Shown here piece after piece: positions 53,704-62,147 of a DNA stretch of 64,000 nt. The notes under the pieces are model-generated. The model had not been told where the DNA came from. It worked only from the letters and a program-made list of their open reading frames with translations, and did not search any database. Origin of the DNA: Paenibacillus woosongensis (lineage in GTDB: Bacteria > Bacillota > Bacilli > Paenibacillales > Paenibacillaceae); NCBI RefSeq assembly GCF_030122845.1, contig NZ_CP126084.1, forward strand, positions 806,001 through 870,000, given 5' to 3'. Every line of letters begins with the position of its first letter. The stretch's first letter is position 1. A program made the translations under genes and the position numbers.

Positions 53704-54134
53704 AGAGGACGTGCGATGGCGGGGCTTTTTTCTCAAGTATAACTAGGTCTCCGTATCCAATTCGGTTCCTCATTACCCTTTACGCGAAGATAAACTAGCG
53801 TCAAACAGTGGTTTGCGGTCTGTCTTCCTTGAATTTACGTCGAGAATGTTTGCCTTATATGTTGGCTTCCCGAAGGCCAACAGGCCTCAGGCAAAATGGG
53901 AGGGAAGGCGGAATCCAGGGGGCGGACCGCACGCAGGGAGCGAAGGGGATTGTGATGGAGATGTTGGCGGAGATGGATACAAGTACGGGGAAGTCTCAAG
54001 TACAGTTTCAAGTGTGGAGACAAGTACAGGCATAGATACAACTAAAATTGTCCTCTCGTCGAGTCGCCATCAGTAGCAAATAGAATGGGATTGCAGATTA
54101 GAATATCTCCTGGATATCACAACAATCTAACCCA
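53704..54134. other. Intergenic stretch after map
   Basis: No convincing gene. A purine-rich plus-strand tract (about 53920-54035, GGAG/GATG/CAAGTA-type units) recalls the low-complexity region at 22400. The frames there lack ribosome sites. Confidence 0.5.
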
Positions 54135-54159
54135 AACGGCAGAGATGTCGTTTTTTTTT
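54135..54159 (+). terminator. Terminator-like hairpin
   Basis: AACGGCA pairs with TGTCGTT (one G-T pair) around GAGA and is followed by nine T. Its gene is not evident. Confidence 0.6.
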
Positions 54160-54290
54160 GATTTGTGGCTGTTACTTTTCGTCGCTGATCCTTATTCGAT
54201 CATTTGCTAAGTGCTGCAGTGATAAGGTCGGGTGATGAGCCCATTCGGACCCATCATGTACTTCGAAAGAGACCTGCGACGGATAGCCCG

Positions 54291-54478
54291 AATCTAACGA
54301 ATCTCATTAGCTTTATTTGTACATATTAGCTATTAATTTAAATCTAACGAATCTCAGTCACCTTATTTGCGGTTTATTTTCTTATTGAGGTGGTTAAGCA
54401 TGAAATAACGTTACATAGCTTCGTTACATTTTAACGGTGGCTCTTTTTAGGTAAATAGTGCTCGTGAGATTCGTTAGA
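54291..54478. repeat. Element with AATCTAACGAATCTCA repeats
   Basis: The 16-mer AATCTAACGAATCTCA occurs twice in direct orientation (54291-54306 and 54341-54356). Its inverse TGAGATTCGTTAGA lies at 54465-54478. The last two frame a 138-base segment without a gene, like a small MITE or a regulatory array. Confidence 0.7.
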
Positions 54479-54499
54479 ATGCCACGTCCCGTATTTCAG

Positions 54500-54840
54500 A
54501 CATAGCACCTCGTGTTTCGTATTCCGATCTCACGACCGGCCGGGTACCTCGTGTCCGATCTCACACTCCGGCTTAGCGCTGCATGTCCGGTGACCCGACC
54601 GCACGCCTCATCTCGTTCCGGTCGACTATCGTTCGTGTCCCGTGCCTCGTTCAAGGCCTTACGTTCTCGTTCCGATCGCACTTTCGTTCGTGTCTTGTTC
54701 TCGATTCACGACCTGAGCCCGTGCCGCGTGTCCCATCCTGATCCCATCCCGATCGCGCTCTCGAGCCCCGATCCCGAATCCCGATCTAGATCCCGCATTC
54801 CGCTTCACATCCCGATCTCGGTCAAATCCCCCGTCTAGCC
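54500..54840 (-). repeat. Degenerate GGGATC/CGAACGA-type repeats, purine-skewed on the minus strand
   Basis: The minus strand is a loose array of GGGATC, GGAACGAG, CACGAACGA and similar units of six to nine bases. Frames there read RDRD-type peptides without ribosome sites or family likeness, so coding is unlikely. Confidence 0.6.
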
Positions 54841-55110
54841 ACAATCACGGGAGCACGGAGGTTCGGCAGCGCAGTTTTCCACTTGCTGCCAGCGGTAATT
54901 GTTCGCTAGCCAGAGGCTTGGAGTTTTTCTGATCAATTGTGACAAGAAATTCGCTGAAATGTCGAAAATGATTCAAAATGATTTGGCCGAGGGCAAAATG
55001 GGAAAGCGCCTCTCACAGTCTAGCGGCAAGAAACGAGGCGCAGGGGGAAACAGAAGGGTGGAAACGCTCGCAAACCTTGTTATGGCGGGCTTTTTCAGAC
55101 ATTTGAACAA
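54841..55110. other. Intergenic stretch before the cta promoter
   Basis: A 72-codon frame (54899-55117) begins with TTG and has no ribosome site; I do not support it as a gene. No other structure was seen. Confidence 0.4.
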
Positions 55111-55161
55111 TTTGTGAACTCCCTTGATCTCATTGACAAAAGAGGGGTTCACTCTTATATT
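55111..55161 (+). promoter_or_regulatory. ctaC operon promoter with ResD-like motif
   Basis: TTGACA (55133-55138), a 17-base spacer and TATATT (55156-55161) make a near-consensus sigma-A promoter. TTTGTGAAC at 55111-55119 just upstream fits the ResD-type TTTGTGAA motif. GTGAAC also forms an inverted repeat with GTTCAC across the promoter. A similar AAATTGTGAAC, inverted, lies before ctaG. Confidence 0.7.
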
Positions 55162-55282
55162 TAATAAGTGATTGTTTTAATTGACAGGATTGCAGTTTCC
55201 GTGCTAGGGCAGGAAAGTTTTTCCCCGGGCAAGGGAAAAAGCCTGTAATCATCGGAAGAATACGTAAAAGTGGGGTAGATCA

Positions 55283-56341
55283 ATGATGAAACGGTGGAAG
55301 GCTGGGAAAAGGCTTGTTCCTTTGTTTGTTGGGCTGACGTTCTTACTGTCCGCTTGCGGTCGCGAAGACTTGTCTGCACTCAGACCACAAGGCCCGGTAG
55401 CACAAGGACAATTCGATTTGATGAAGCTGGCGATTACGATCATGCTCTCCGTGCTCGTAATTGTATTCGGTATTGCGGCCTATGTACTGATTAAGTTCCG
55501 TCGCAAGCCAGGGGATAAGGAGATGCCGAAGCAAGTGGAAGGAAATCACCTGCTGGAGATCATCTGGACAGGGATTCCGCTGATTCTGGTTCTCGTCCTT
55601 GCTGTAGCGACGGTTCAGAAAGTGTTCGCTTATGGGGAGAACTATTGGGAGGATAAGGATGCCATTCGGGTAAAGGTAACCTCGCATCTGTTCTGGTGGG
55701 AGTTCAATTATCCGGATTACGACATTACGACGGCTCAGGATTTGATTATTCCTACGAATAAGAAAATCGCATTTCAATTGAAAACGGCAGACGTCATTCA
55801 CTCCTTCTGGGTACCTTCACTTGGAGGAAAGACGGATACGAATACCGAGGGAACGATTAACACAGCTTGGCTAGAGGCTGAGAAAGAAGGCGTTTACCTC
55901 GGGAAGTGTGCGGAGCTGTGCGGACCGTCCCATGCCTTGATGGAATTTAAGGTGAAGGCGGTAAGCCAGGAATCGTTTGATAATTGGGTAGCCGCAATTA
56001 AGCAGCCGGTCGAGCCGATCCAGGATCCTGCGCTTGCAGAAGTGTTCAAGACGCAATGTCTGAGCTGCCATGCGGTAGGGGATCAAGGCGGGCCGATGGG
56101 GCCGAACTTGACGGGTATCGGAAACCGCGAGACGGTCGCGGGCATCCTGATCAACGAAGAAGGTTCGAACAAACCGTTCCCGGGCAAGCCGGTCAAAGAC
56201 AATTTGATCGAATGGTTGACCAACCCGCAAGAAGTCAAGCCGGGCAACCATATGCCTTCTCCGAAGGAAGACCTTGGGCTGACGGACGAAGAAATTGAAG
56301 GAATTGCGGAGTATTTGGCTAACGTTAAGCTGAATTACTAA
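55283..56341 (+). CDS. ctaC: Cytochrome caa3 oxidase subunit II with cytochrome c domain
   Basis: Lipoprotein signal (FLLSACG), two membrane helices, a CuA cupredoxin domain (His173, Cys209, Glu211, Cys213, His217, Met220 in GKCAELCGPSHALM) and a C-terminal cytochrome c domain with CLSCH (259-263) and a distal Met in NHMPS. This is the classic caa3 subunit II: it takes electrons from cytochrome c and passes them to subunit I. First gene of ctaCDEF, about 120 bases after the promoter, with 22 bases to the ctaD frame opening. Confidence 0.96.
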   Translation: MMKRWKAGKRLVPLFVGLTFLLSACGREDLSALRPQGPVAQGQFDLMKLAITIMLSVLVIVFGIAAYVLIKFRRKPGDKEMPKQVEGNHLLEIIWTGIPLILVLVLAVATVQKVFAYGENYWEDKDAIRVKVTSHLFWWEFNYPDYDITTAQDLIIPTNKKIAFQLKTADVIHSFWVPSLGGKTDTNTEGTINTAWLEAEKEGVYLGKCAELCGPSHALMEFKVKAVSQESFDNWVAAIKQPVEPIQDPALAEVFKTQCLSCHAVGDQGGPMGPNLTGIGNRETVAGILINEEGSNKPFPGKPVKDNLIEWLTNPQEVKPGNHMPSPKEDLGLTDEEIEGIAEYLANVKLNY

Positions 56342-56395
56342 TTTTCAGATTATCAGACGGCATTGATGCACAGGACTTTAAAGGGGGTACAAACC

Positions 56396-58285
56396 TTGGC
56401 TCACGCTCACAGTGTCAAGCGGCACAAGGGTTTGATGGATTGGTTGACAACGGTTGACCATAAGAAAATAGCCATTCTGTATTTGATTGCAGGGGGCTTC
56501 TTCTTTGGAATAGGCGGGATCGAAGCGCTATTGATCCGCGTCCAGTTATGGAAGCCAATGAATACGTTTGTAACTGCTCAGCAGTTCAACGAATTGATCA
56601 CGATGCACGGAACAACAATGATTTTCCTTGGGGTAATGCCGATTATTTTTGCGATCATGAATGCGGTAATCCCGCTGCAAATCGGGGCTCGCGACGTCGC
56701 GTTCCCATTCTTGAACTCGCTCGGCTTTTGGACATTCCTGTTCGGGGGATTGCTGCTTAACCTCAGCTGGTTTATGGGAGGCGCTCCGGACGGAGGATGG
56801 ACGGCTTATGCCCCTCTATCCTCAACGACATACAGTACAACGCACGGCGTCGACTTCTATACCATTGGTCTGCAAATTGCCGGTCTCGGTACGCTGATCG
56901 GGGGGATTAACTTCCTCGCAACGATCATTACCATGCGTGCGCCAGGCATGTCCTTCATGCGCATGCCGATGTTTACCTGGACGACATTCGTTACATCGGC
57001 AATGATTTTGTTTGCTTTCCCGGCGATTGCAGTCGGTTTAGTACTTCTCAGCTTCGACCGGATTTTGGGAGCTAACTTCTTTAACGTTGCAGGCGGGGGT
57101 AACCCTGTTCTCTGGCAGCATATATTCTGGATCTTCGGGCACCCTGAGGTTTATATCCTCATTCTGCCTGCGTTCGGGATTATTTCTGAAGTCGTGAGTA
57201 CATTTTCGCGCAAGCGCCTGTTCGGATACAGCTCGATGGTATTCGCGACCATCCTGATTGCCTTCCTGGGCTTCATGGTATGGGCGCACCATATGTTTAC
57301 GACAGGTATGGGACCGGTAGCTAACGCATTGTTCGCTATTGCGACGATGCTGATCGCGGTTCCTACAGGAATCAAGATCTTTAACTGGCTGTTTACGATG
57401 TGGGGCGGACAAATTACGTTCAACACGGCGAGCTTGTTCGCCATCGGATTTGTTCCAACCTTCGTCATGGGTGGAGTAACCGGGGTTATGCTTGGTTCTG
57501 CGCCAGCGGATTATCAGTTCCACGATACTTATTTTGTCGTAGCGCATTTCCACTACGTTATCGTAGGGGGACTTGTTCTAGGATTGTTCTCTGGCCTGCA
57601 TTACTGGTGGCCGAAAATGTTTGGTCGGGTATTGAACGAAACGCTTGGAAAAATCGAATTCTGGACGTTTATTATCGGGTTCCACTTGACCTTCTTCCTG
57701 CAGCATTTCCTAGGCTTGGTCGGAATGCAGCGCCGCGTATTCACATACTTGCCTAACCAGGGCTTTGATCTGATGAACATGCTGAGTACAGTTGGTGCGT
57801 TCCTGATGGGTGTAGGGGTTATCCTATTCCTGGTCAATGTCGTGATTACGGCAAGAAAGCCTGTCGGAGTTGAAAATGATCCTTGGGGAGACGGCCGTAC
57901 CCTGGAATGGGCCATTCCGTCGCCGCCGCCGGAGTACAACTTCAAGCAGCTTCCGCTTGTCCGCGGTATTGATGCATATTGGAAAGAGAAGATGGCTGGA
58001 CATAAGGAGATGACTCCTGCTGAACCGGTAGGTTCGATTCATATGCCATCGCCGACGATTATTCCGTTTGTCATGTCCGTAGGTCTGTTCATTGCCGGCC
58101 TTGGCTTCATGTTTACGACGGATGATTTCGGCAATAGCTTCCTGAATTTCTTGTTCAACAACTACATCGTAGTTATTATCGGTTTAGGTATCACCTTCGG
58201 CTCGATGATCGTTCATTCCCTGTACGACGATGCGGGATGGCATATTGAACCAGAAGAAATCGATGGGAAGGGGGCAGAAGCATGA
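56396..58285 (+). CDS. ctaD: Cytochrome caa3 oxidase subunit I
   Basis: TTG 56396 with AAAGGGGG seven bases ahead is preferred over a TTG/ATG at 56363. The 629 residues have the 12-helix core with heme and CuB ligands: THGTT-like MHGTTMIFLG, WQHIFWIFGHPEVYILILP, AHHMFTTGM and HFHYVIVGG. Two extra C-terminal helices follow, as in B. subtilis CtaD. It reduces oxygen to water and pumps protons. It overlaps ctaE by four bases (ATGA). Confidence 0.96.
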   Translation: MAHAHSVKRHKGLMDWLTTVDHKKIAILYLIAGGFFFGIGGIEALLIRVQLWKPMNTFVTAQQFNELITMHGTTMIFLGVMPIIFAIMNAVIPLQIGARDVAFPFLNSLGFWTFLFGGLLLNLSWFMGGAPDGGWTAYAPLSSTTYSTTHGVDFYTIGLQIAGLGTLIGGINFLATIITMRAPGMSFMRMPMFTWTTFVTSAMILFAFPAIAVGLVLLSFDRILGANFFNVAGGGNPVLWQHIFWIFGHPEVYILILPAFGIISEVVSTFSRKRLFGYSSMVFATILIAFLGFMVWAHHMFTTGMGPVANALFAIATMLIAVPTGIKIFNWLFTMWGGQITFNTASLFAIGFVPTFVMGGVTGVMLGSAPADYQFHDTYFVVAHFHYVIVGGLVLGLFSGLHYWWPKMFGRVLNETLGKIEFWTFIIGFHLTFFLQHFLGLVGMQRRVFTYLPNQGFDLMNMLSTVGAFLMGVGVILFLVNVVITARKPVGVENDPWGDGRTLEWAIPSPPPEYNFKQLPLVRGIDAYWKEKMAGHKEMTPAEPVGSIHMPSPTIIPFVMSVGLFIAGLGFMFTTDDFGNSFLNFLFNNYIVVIIGLGITFGSMIVHSLYDDAGWHIEPEEIDGKGAEA

Positions 58286-58911
58286 CCACTCTTCATGCAG
58301 AGCAAGCTACAAACAAGCTCCCCCATGAACCGGAGAAGGCAACGTTAGAAGGCCGCAATAAAATTTTAGGCTTCTGGCTGTTCCTTGCAGGGGAAGCGGT
58401 TCTGTTCGGTACGTTATTCGCAACATTTTTGACGCTGCGGAATCAAGTGGCTGATGGTCCATCAGCCTCCGAGCTGTTCAGCCTGCCGATTACCGCTGTT
58501 GCGACGCTGATCCTTCTGGTGAGCAGCTTGACGAGCGTATTCTCGATTCAGGCCATGCACCGGGGCAACGTGAAGTCGCTCTTAACTTGGCTGACGGTTA
58601 CGGTATTGCTGGGTCTAGGCTTCCTGGGCTTGGAAATCTATGAGTTCTATGAGTATGTTACCCATTATGGATATGGCATGACGACAAGTGCTTTCAGTTC
58701 CTCGTTCTACACACTCGTCGGATTCCACGGAGCGCACGTTACTTTCGGTATCTGCTGGATTTCGCTTCTGATCGGGCAAGTTGCGAGAAAAGGACTGACG
58801 GTAGTTACTGCACCGAAGATTTATGTCTCGGCGATGTACTGGCACTTCGTTGACGTCGTTTGGGTATTCGTCTTTACGGTAGTTTACCTGCTTGGAAAGG
58901 TGGTAGGCTAA
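58282..58911 (+). CDS. ctaE: Cytochrome caa3 oxidase subunit III
   Basis: The 209 residues have five membrane helices and subunit III motifs: FLAGEAVLFGTLFATFLTLR, VGFHGAHVTFGICWI and YWHFVDVVWVFVFTVVY. It stabilises subunit I. It is coupled to ctaD by an ATGA overlap and followed three bases later by ctaF. Confidence 0.95.
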   Translation: MTTLHAEQATNKLPHEPEKATLEGRNKILGFWLFLAGEAVLFGTLFATFLTLRNQVADGPSASELFSLPITAVATLILLVSSLTSVFSIQAMHRGNVKSLLTWLTVTVLLGLGFLGLEIYEFYEYVTHYGYGMTTSAFSSSFYTLVGFHGAHVTFGICWISLLIGQVARKGLTVVTAPKIYVSAMYWHFVDVVWVFVFTVVYLLGKVVG

Positions 58912-58914
58912 ACG

Positions 58915-59235
58915 ATGGTCAATCAGCATAACAACGAAGGTTCAATGGTGAAGCATCGACACCGGCATGAAGGACCTCAGAAGCATGTCGTGGCCTTCAT
59001 ATTCTCGATCGTATTGACCGCAATCGCATTTGCGACGGTCGCAGCAGGGGGCGTGAACACAGCTTTTACGGTCATGCTGCTGATCGCGATGGCTGTTCTT
59101 CAAGTACTCGTTCAGCTTGGCTATTGGATGCACTTGAAGGATAAGGGACATATGATTCCGATCATATTCATGGCTGGAGGATTTTTTGTCGCCGGGTTGT
59201 GTATTATTGCGGCGCTTTACTGGATGTGGTGGTAA
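58915..59235 (+). CDS. ctaF: Cytochrome caa3 oxidase subunit IV
   Basis: The 106-residue protein has three membrane helices and the subunit IV pattern HVVAFIFSIVLTAIAF with LVQLGYWMHLKDKG. ATG 58915 follows ctaE by three bases with AAAGGTGG ahead. An inner ATG (58945) with no better site is possible. It closes the ctaCDEF operon before a terminator. Confidence 0.92.
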   Translation: MVNQHNNEGSMVKHRHRHEGPQKHVVAFIFSIVLTAIAFATVAAGGVNTAFTVMLLIAMAVLQVLVQLGYWMHLKDKGHMIPIIFMAGGFFVAGLCIIAALYWMWW

Positions 59236-59239
59236 AATA

Positions 59240-59274
59240 AAAAGAGGCGGGCTTGTATATAAGCCCCCTCTTTT
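59240..59274 (+). terminator. Terminator of ctaCDEF
   Basis: AAAGAGG-GGGCTT pairs with AAGCCC-CTCTTT with one mismatch around a six-base loop, followed by TTTT. Confidence 0.8.
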
Positions 59275-59336
59275 GTATATTATGGGGTTAGTTCACAATT
59301 TGGACAGATTTCCAAGCGGCGGAGGGAGTTTTTAAA

Positions 59337-60263
59337 TTGCTGGGATTACAATATTTTAGTTTTAGTGATGCTTGGAGTCCCGTATTCATGTCATTCATGC
59401 TGTTAATTACAGCTGGCTATTTCTTGATTGTAGGCCCGCTTAGCGAAAAGTTCCCTCATAGCGAACCGACTTCGGCGGGCCGCAAAGTGATGTTCGTTGC
59501 AGGGATGTTCTTGATGCACTTGGCCCAGGGGGGACCCGTCAATTTGCTTGGACATACGATGTTCAGCTTCCATATGCTGAGCATGGCCTTGTCCTATATC
59601 GTTGCTCCGCCGCTGCTCATGTTAGGAATACCGCCATGGATTTGGCGTTCGTTCGTACGTTTTTTTGAACGGACTCCGCTGGAGAAGCTGAAATTCATGG
59701 TTCATCCCGTCGTTTCTGCCGTCTTATTTAACGGATTGTTCTCAATCTACCATCTCCCCGTAGTTCATGATTATGTTATGCTTAACTTTGGGGTTCACCG
59801 CCTGTATTATGTAGTCCTGTTCATTGCAGCGGTACTGATGTGGTGGACGTTCGTCAGTCCGATCCCGGAACGCGCGACTCCGCAGGGCTTGAAGAAGCTT
59901 GGCTTCATTTATTTGAACATGGTGCTGCTGACGCCGGCCTGCGGTCTGATCATCTTCGCCAGCGAGCCGCTTTACGCTACGTACAGCGATCCTAATATAT
60001 GGGCCCAAGCGATGGGCTACTGCGTACCCGGCGGAGACCCGGCGGCGCTGCTAAGCCAATTCGGCGGGCCGGAGTTTTTCGGGTTTCTGGAGACCCGAGT
60101 GGATCAGCAAGTGGGCGGAATCCTGATGAAATTTATACAGGAGCTTATTTTTGCGTCGATGCTGGCCTATGTATTTTTCCAGTGGTACCGGCAGGAGAAT
60201 AAAGAGGACGAAGAGGATGAGCTCATCGCTGATGTTCCACCGCATGAATTGAATCAGGCGTAA
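59337..60263 (+). CDS. ctaG: Cytochrome oxidase assembly protein CtaG (caa3 type)
   Basis: TTG start with GGAGGGAG 9 bases ahead. The 308 residues have about seven helices and the caa3_CtaG landmarks LMHLAQGGPVNLLGHTMFS, HMLSMALSYIVAPPLLMLGIP and IYHLPVVHDY. In Bacillus CtaG helps build active caa3 oxidase, probably in CuB insertion. It has its own region with an inverted AAATTGTGAAC motif just upstream. The ctaM-like gene follows 27 bases later. Confidence 0.93.
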   Translation: MLGLQYFSFSDAWSPVFMSFMLLITAGYFLIVGPLSEKFPHSEPTSAGRKVMFVAGMFLMHLAQGGPVNLLGHTMFSFHMLSMALSYIVAPPLLMLGIPPWIWRSFVRFFERTPLEKLKFMVHPVVSAVLFNGLFSIYHLPVVHDYVMLNFGVHRLYYVVLFIAAVLMWWTFVSPIPERATPQGLKKLGFIYLNMVLLTPACGLIIFASEPLYATYSDPNIWAQAMGYCVPGGDPAALLSQFGGPEFFGFLETRVDQQVGGILMKFIQELIFASMLAYVFFQWYRQENKEDEEDELIADVPPHELNQA

Positions 60264-60290
60264 GATCAATAAGACAATTGGAGGATGGAA

Positions 60291-60755
60291 ATGGACCTGT
60301 TTACTCTATTCCCTACGCTAAGCACCTCTTTTATCGTTATTAGTGCTATTTTGGTAGCCATTGGCTGGGGACAGATTATTAAGGGCAAAAGAGAAGCCCA
60401 TAAGAAAACGATGATCGCGGCAGCGATCGCGGCAATCATTTTCTTTATTATCTATACGTCACGTACGGCCTTTATCGGCAACACTGCTTGGGGCGGCCCG
60501 GAGTCGCTTAAGCCTTATTACCAGACGTTTCTTATTTTCCACATTGTTCTGGCGACAGTGGCTGCCGTATTCGGTATCACGACCTTGACGCTCGGCTTCA
60601 AGGAGAAGTATGCAAAGCATCGCAAGTGGGGCAAAGTTACGTCGATCATCTGGTTCTTCACAGCCATCACCGGGGTAGCTGTGTATGTATTGCTGTACAT
60701 GCTGTATCCGGGCGGTCATACGAAGCCGGTATGGGATATTCTGCTTGGCACATAA
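60291..60755 (+). CDS. DUF420 protein, CtaM-like oxidase maturation factor
   Basis: ATG 60291 suits the GGAGG site better than ATG 60285. The 154-residue membrane protein has four helices with conserved histidines (EAHKKTM, FLIFHIVLATVAA, KHRKWGKV), the DUF420 pattern. Relatives named CtaM are needed for maturation of heme-copper oxidases in staphylococci and Bacillus. Its place right after ctaG supports this. A terminator follows. Confidence 0.85.
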   Translation: MDLFTLFPTLSTSFIVISAILVAIGWGQIIKGKREAHKKTMIAAAIAAIIFFIIYTSRTAFIGNTAWGGPESLKPYYQTFLIFHIVLATVAAVFGITTLTLGFKEKYAKHRKWGKVTSIIWFFTAITGVAVYVLLYMLYPGGHTKPVWDILLGT

Positions 60756-60767
60756 GGAATAAATGGC

Positions 60768-60820
60768 AAGACCTCGATCTTGAGCGGTATGCGCTTAAGA
60801 GCGAGGTCTTTATTTTTTTC
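60768..60820 (+). terminator. Terminator after ctaG-ctaM
   Basis: AAGACCTCG (60768-60776) pairs with CGAGGTCTT (60802-60810), with a further inner TCTT/AAGA stem, and TATTTTTTT follows. Confidence 0.85.
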
Positions 60821-60831
60821 CAAAAAAGGGA

Positions 60832-60881
60832 TTGACGCATGAAAATGACCCGTATATACTGTGTATAAAGATATACACAGT
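60832..60881 (+). promoter_or_regulatory. Promoter with 24-bp palindromic operator
   Basis: TTGACG (60832-60837), a 17-base spacer and TATACT (60855-60860) form a strong promoter. A perfect inverted repeat, ACTGTGTATA-AAGA-TATACACAGT (60858-60881), begins within the -10 box and covers the start site. It is the natural target of the YtrA-type GntR protein of the same operon, which would repress it. Confidence 0.8.
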
Positions 60882-60957
60882 AAGCACACATATATACACA
60901 CTGAACAAGAAGGATCGTCAAGATCGCAATATAATTCTAAACGGCGAAGAAAGGTTG

Positions 60958-61689
60958 ATGAGGGTGAACAACACCTGGAAAGACGCATGGGTCATTTTTA
61001 AGAGAGATTTAAGGCTGGATCGGCTCTACTTGTTTTGGAACGTTCTTTTTATGATATATATGGCAGTTGCAATCGGTGCGTTGGCGACTCCATCGCCCAA
61101 AGCAGGAGCATACTTGGATCCATTGCAGGATTTTATGTTTTTCGTATTAATTCCTATCACCGGGTTCTATTTCTCCAGAAGGTCTTTTAACTACCTTAAG
61201 GAAGATTCGTATACCCGCATGCTGCAATACTACCGGACGCTTCCCATCCCTGCGATTACGGTGATGCGCGGGCGGATCATTCAGTTGCTTACGGCAACGC
61301 TGTTTAATGGCCTGCTGTTTTATCCGGCCTATTATTGGCTTTCGGGATTCACCAGCGACTGGCTTACCGATGTGGGGAGGATGCTCGCCTTCGCTTTGAC
61401 ATGGACCGGATACCTCCTATTCATCAACGGAATATATATTTACTTTGAATTTCTCAGTACAGGCCGCGGATATCTCATAGTTAATATTCTTATGGCGCTC
61501 GCGGCAGGCATCCTGGCCTTTCTGATTCACTGGTTTGACGGGAATGCACTCACATACACCCTGGAGCAGTCCAAGCGGTATTCACTCCTGTCGCCTTTGA
61601 TGTGGGGAATGTTGATCCTGGGTGGGTTATCCTTGGCTCTATTTTGTAAAATGACGTTAAGCAAGCTGGGAAAGAGGGACTTGATATGA
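60958..61689 (+). CDS. ABC transporter permease-like membrane protein
   Basis: ATG 60958 with AAAGG ahead is chosen; the longer frame from 60832 would start inside the promoter. The 243 residues have six hydrophobic segments, a basic start and a cytoplasmic loop RSFNYLKEDSYTRMLQYYRTLPI typical of ABC-2 type exporters. It is the first gene of a permease-GntR-ATPase-ATPase operon. Likely role: membrane part of an exporter for a cell-envelope-active compound. Confidence 0.75.
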   Translation: MRVNNTWKDAWVIFKRDLRLDRLYLFWNVLFMIYMAVAIGALATPSPKAGAYLDPLQDFMFFVLIPITGFYFSRRSFNYLKEDSYTRMLQYYRTLPIPAITVMRGRIIQLLTATLFNGLLFYPAYYWLSGFTSDWLTDVGRMLAFALTWTGYLLFINGIYIYFEFLSTGRGYLIVNILMALAAGILAFLIHWFDGNALTYTLEQSKRYSLLSPLMWGMLILGGLSLALFCKMTLSKLGKRDLI

Positions 61690-61737
61690 TCGCGGAAATG
61701 ATTTCCGACAGGGATAAGCCGGAGGTGAGACAGAAAG

Positions 61738-62145
61738 GTGTGGATCCCCATTCAAATCAATGAGAATAGTGCGGAGCCTTTATATTTTCAAATTGAGACA
61801 CAGCTGCGCTCTCTCATCGTAAGCGGGCAAATTGAAGAGGGAACGCTGCTGCCCTCTATTCGGGAATTCGCCAGCAGCTTAAAGTGCAGCGTCATTACCG
61901 TCCGGAGGGTATACCAGGACCTGGAGAATGAAGGGCTGCTGCTTACCAAACAAGGAACGGGCACCTTTGTAGCCCGGGTTGGACATAACGAGAGGAGTGA
62001 ATACCGCCGAATGGTCGTGCAGGAAGCCGTCGAGGCCGCGGTTGAAGCGGGCTTATCCGTGCAATATAGCGAGGAGGAGCTGAAGGCTCTATTTCTGGAA
62101 ATCATTAAGAATAAATACCGTTCGCATACGGGGGAGGGGAGCTAG
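61738..62145 (+). CDS. YtrA-subfamily GntR regulator
   Basis: GTG start with GGAGGTG ten bases ahead. The 135 residues show the GntR winged helix: PLYFQIETQLRSLIVSGQI, then LPSIREFASSLKCSVITVRRVY and GLLLTKQGTGTFVA. It has only a short helical C-terminus, the mark of the YtrA subfamily that regulates ABC exporters and responds to cell-envelope antibiotics. The 24-bp palindrome at the operon promoter is its probable operator. It ends two bases before the ATPase gene. Confidence 0.9.
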   Translation: MWIPIQINENSAEPLYFQIETQLRSLIVSGQIEEGTLLPSIREFASSLKCSVITVRRVYQDLENEGLLLTKQGTGTFVARVGHNERSEYRRMVVQEAVEAAVEAGLSVQYSEEELKALFLEIIKNKYRSHTGEGS

Positions 62146-62147
62146 GA

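Noticed and set aside
54659..54844. Minus-strand frame rich in RD dipeptides
   Set aside because: Product of GGGATC-type repeats; no ribosome site or family.
54899..55117. 72-codon frame before the cta promoter
   Set aside because: TTG start without a ribosome site, no family likeness, and it ends in the control region of ctaC.
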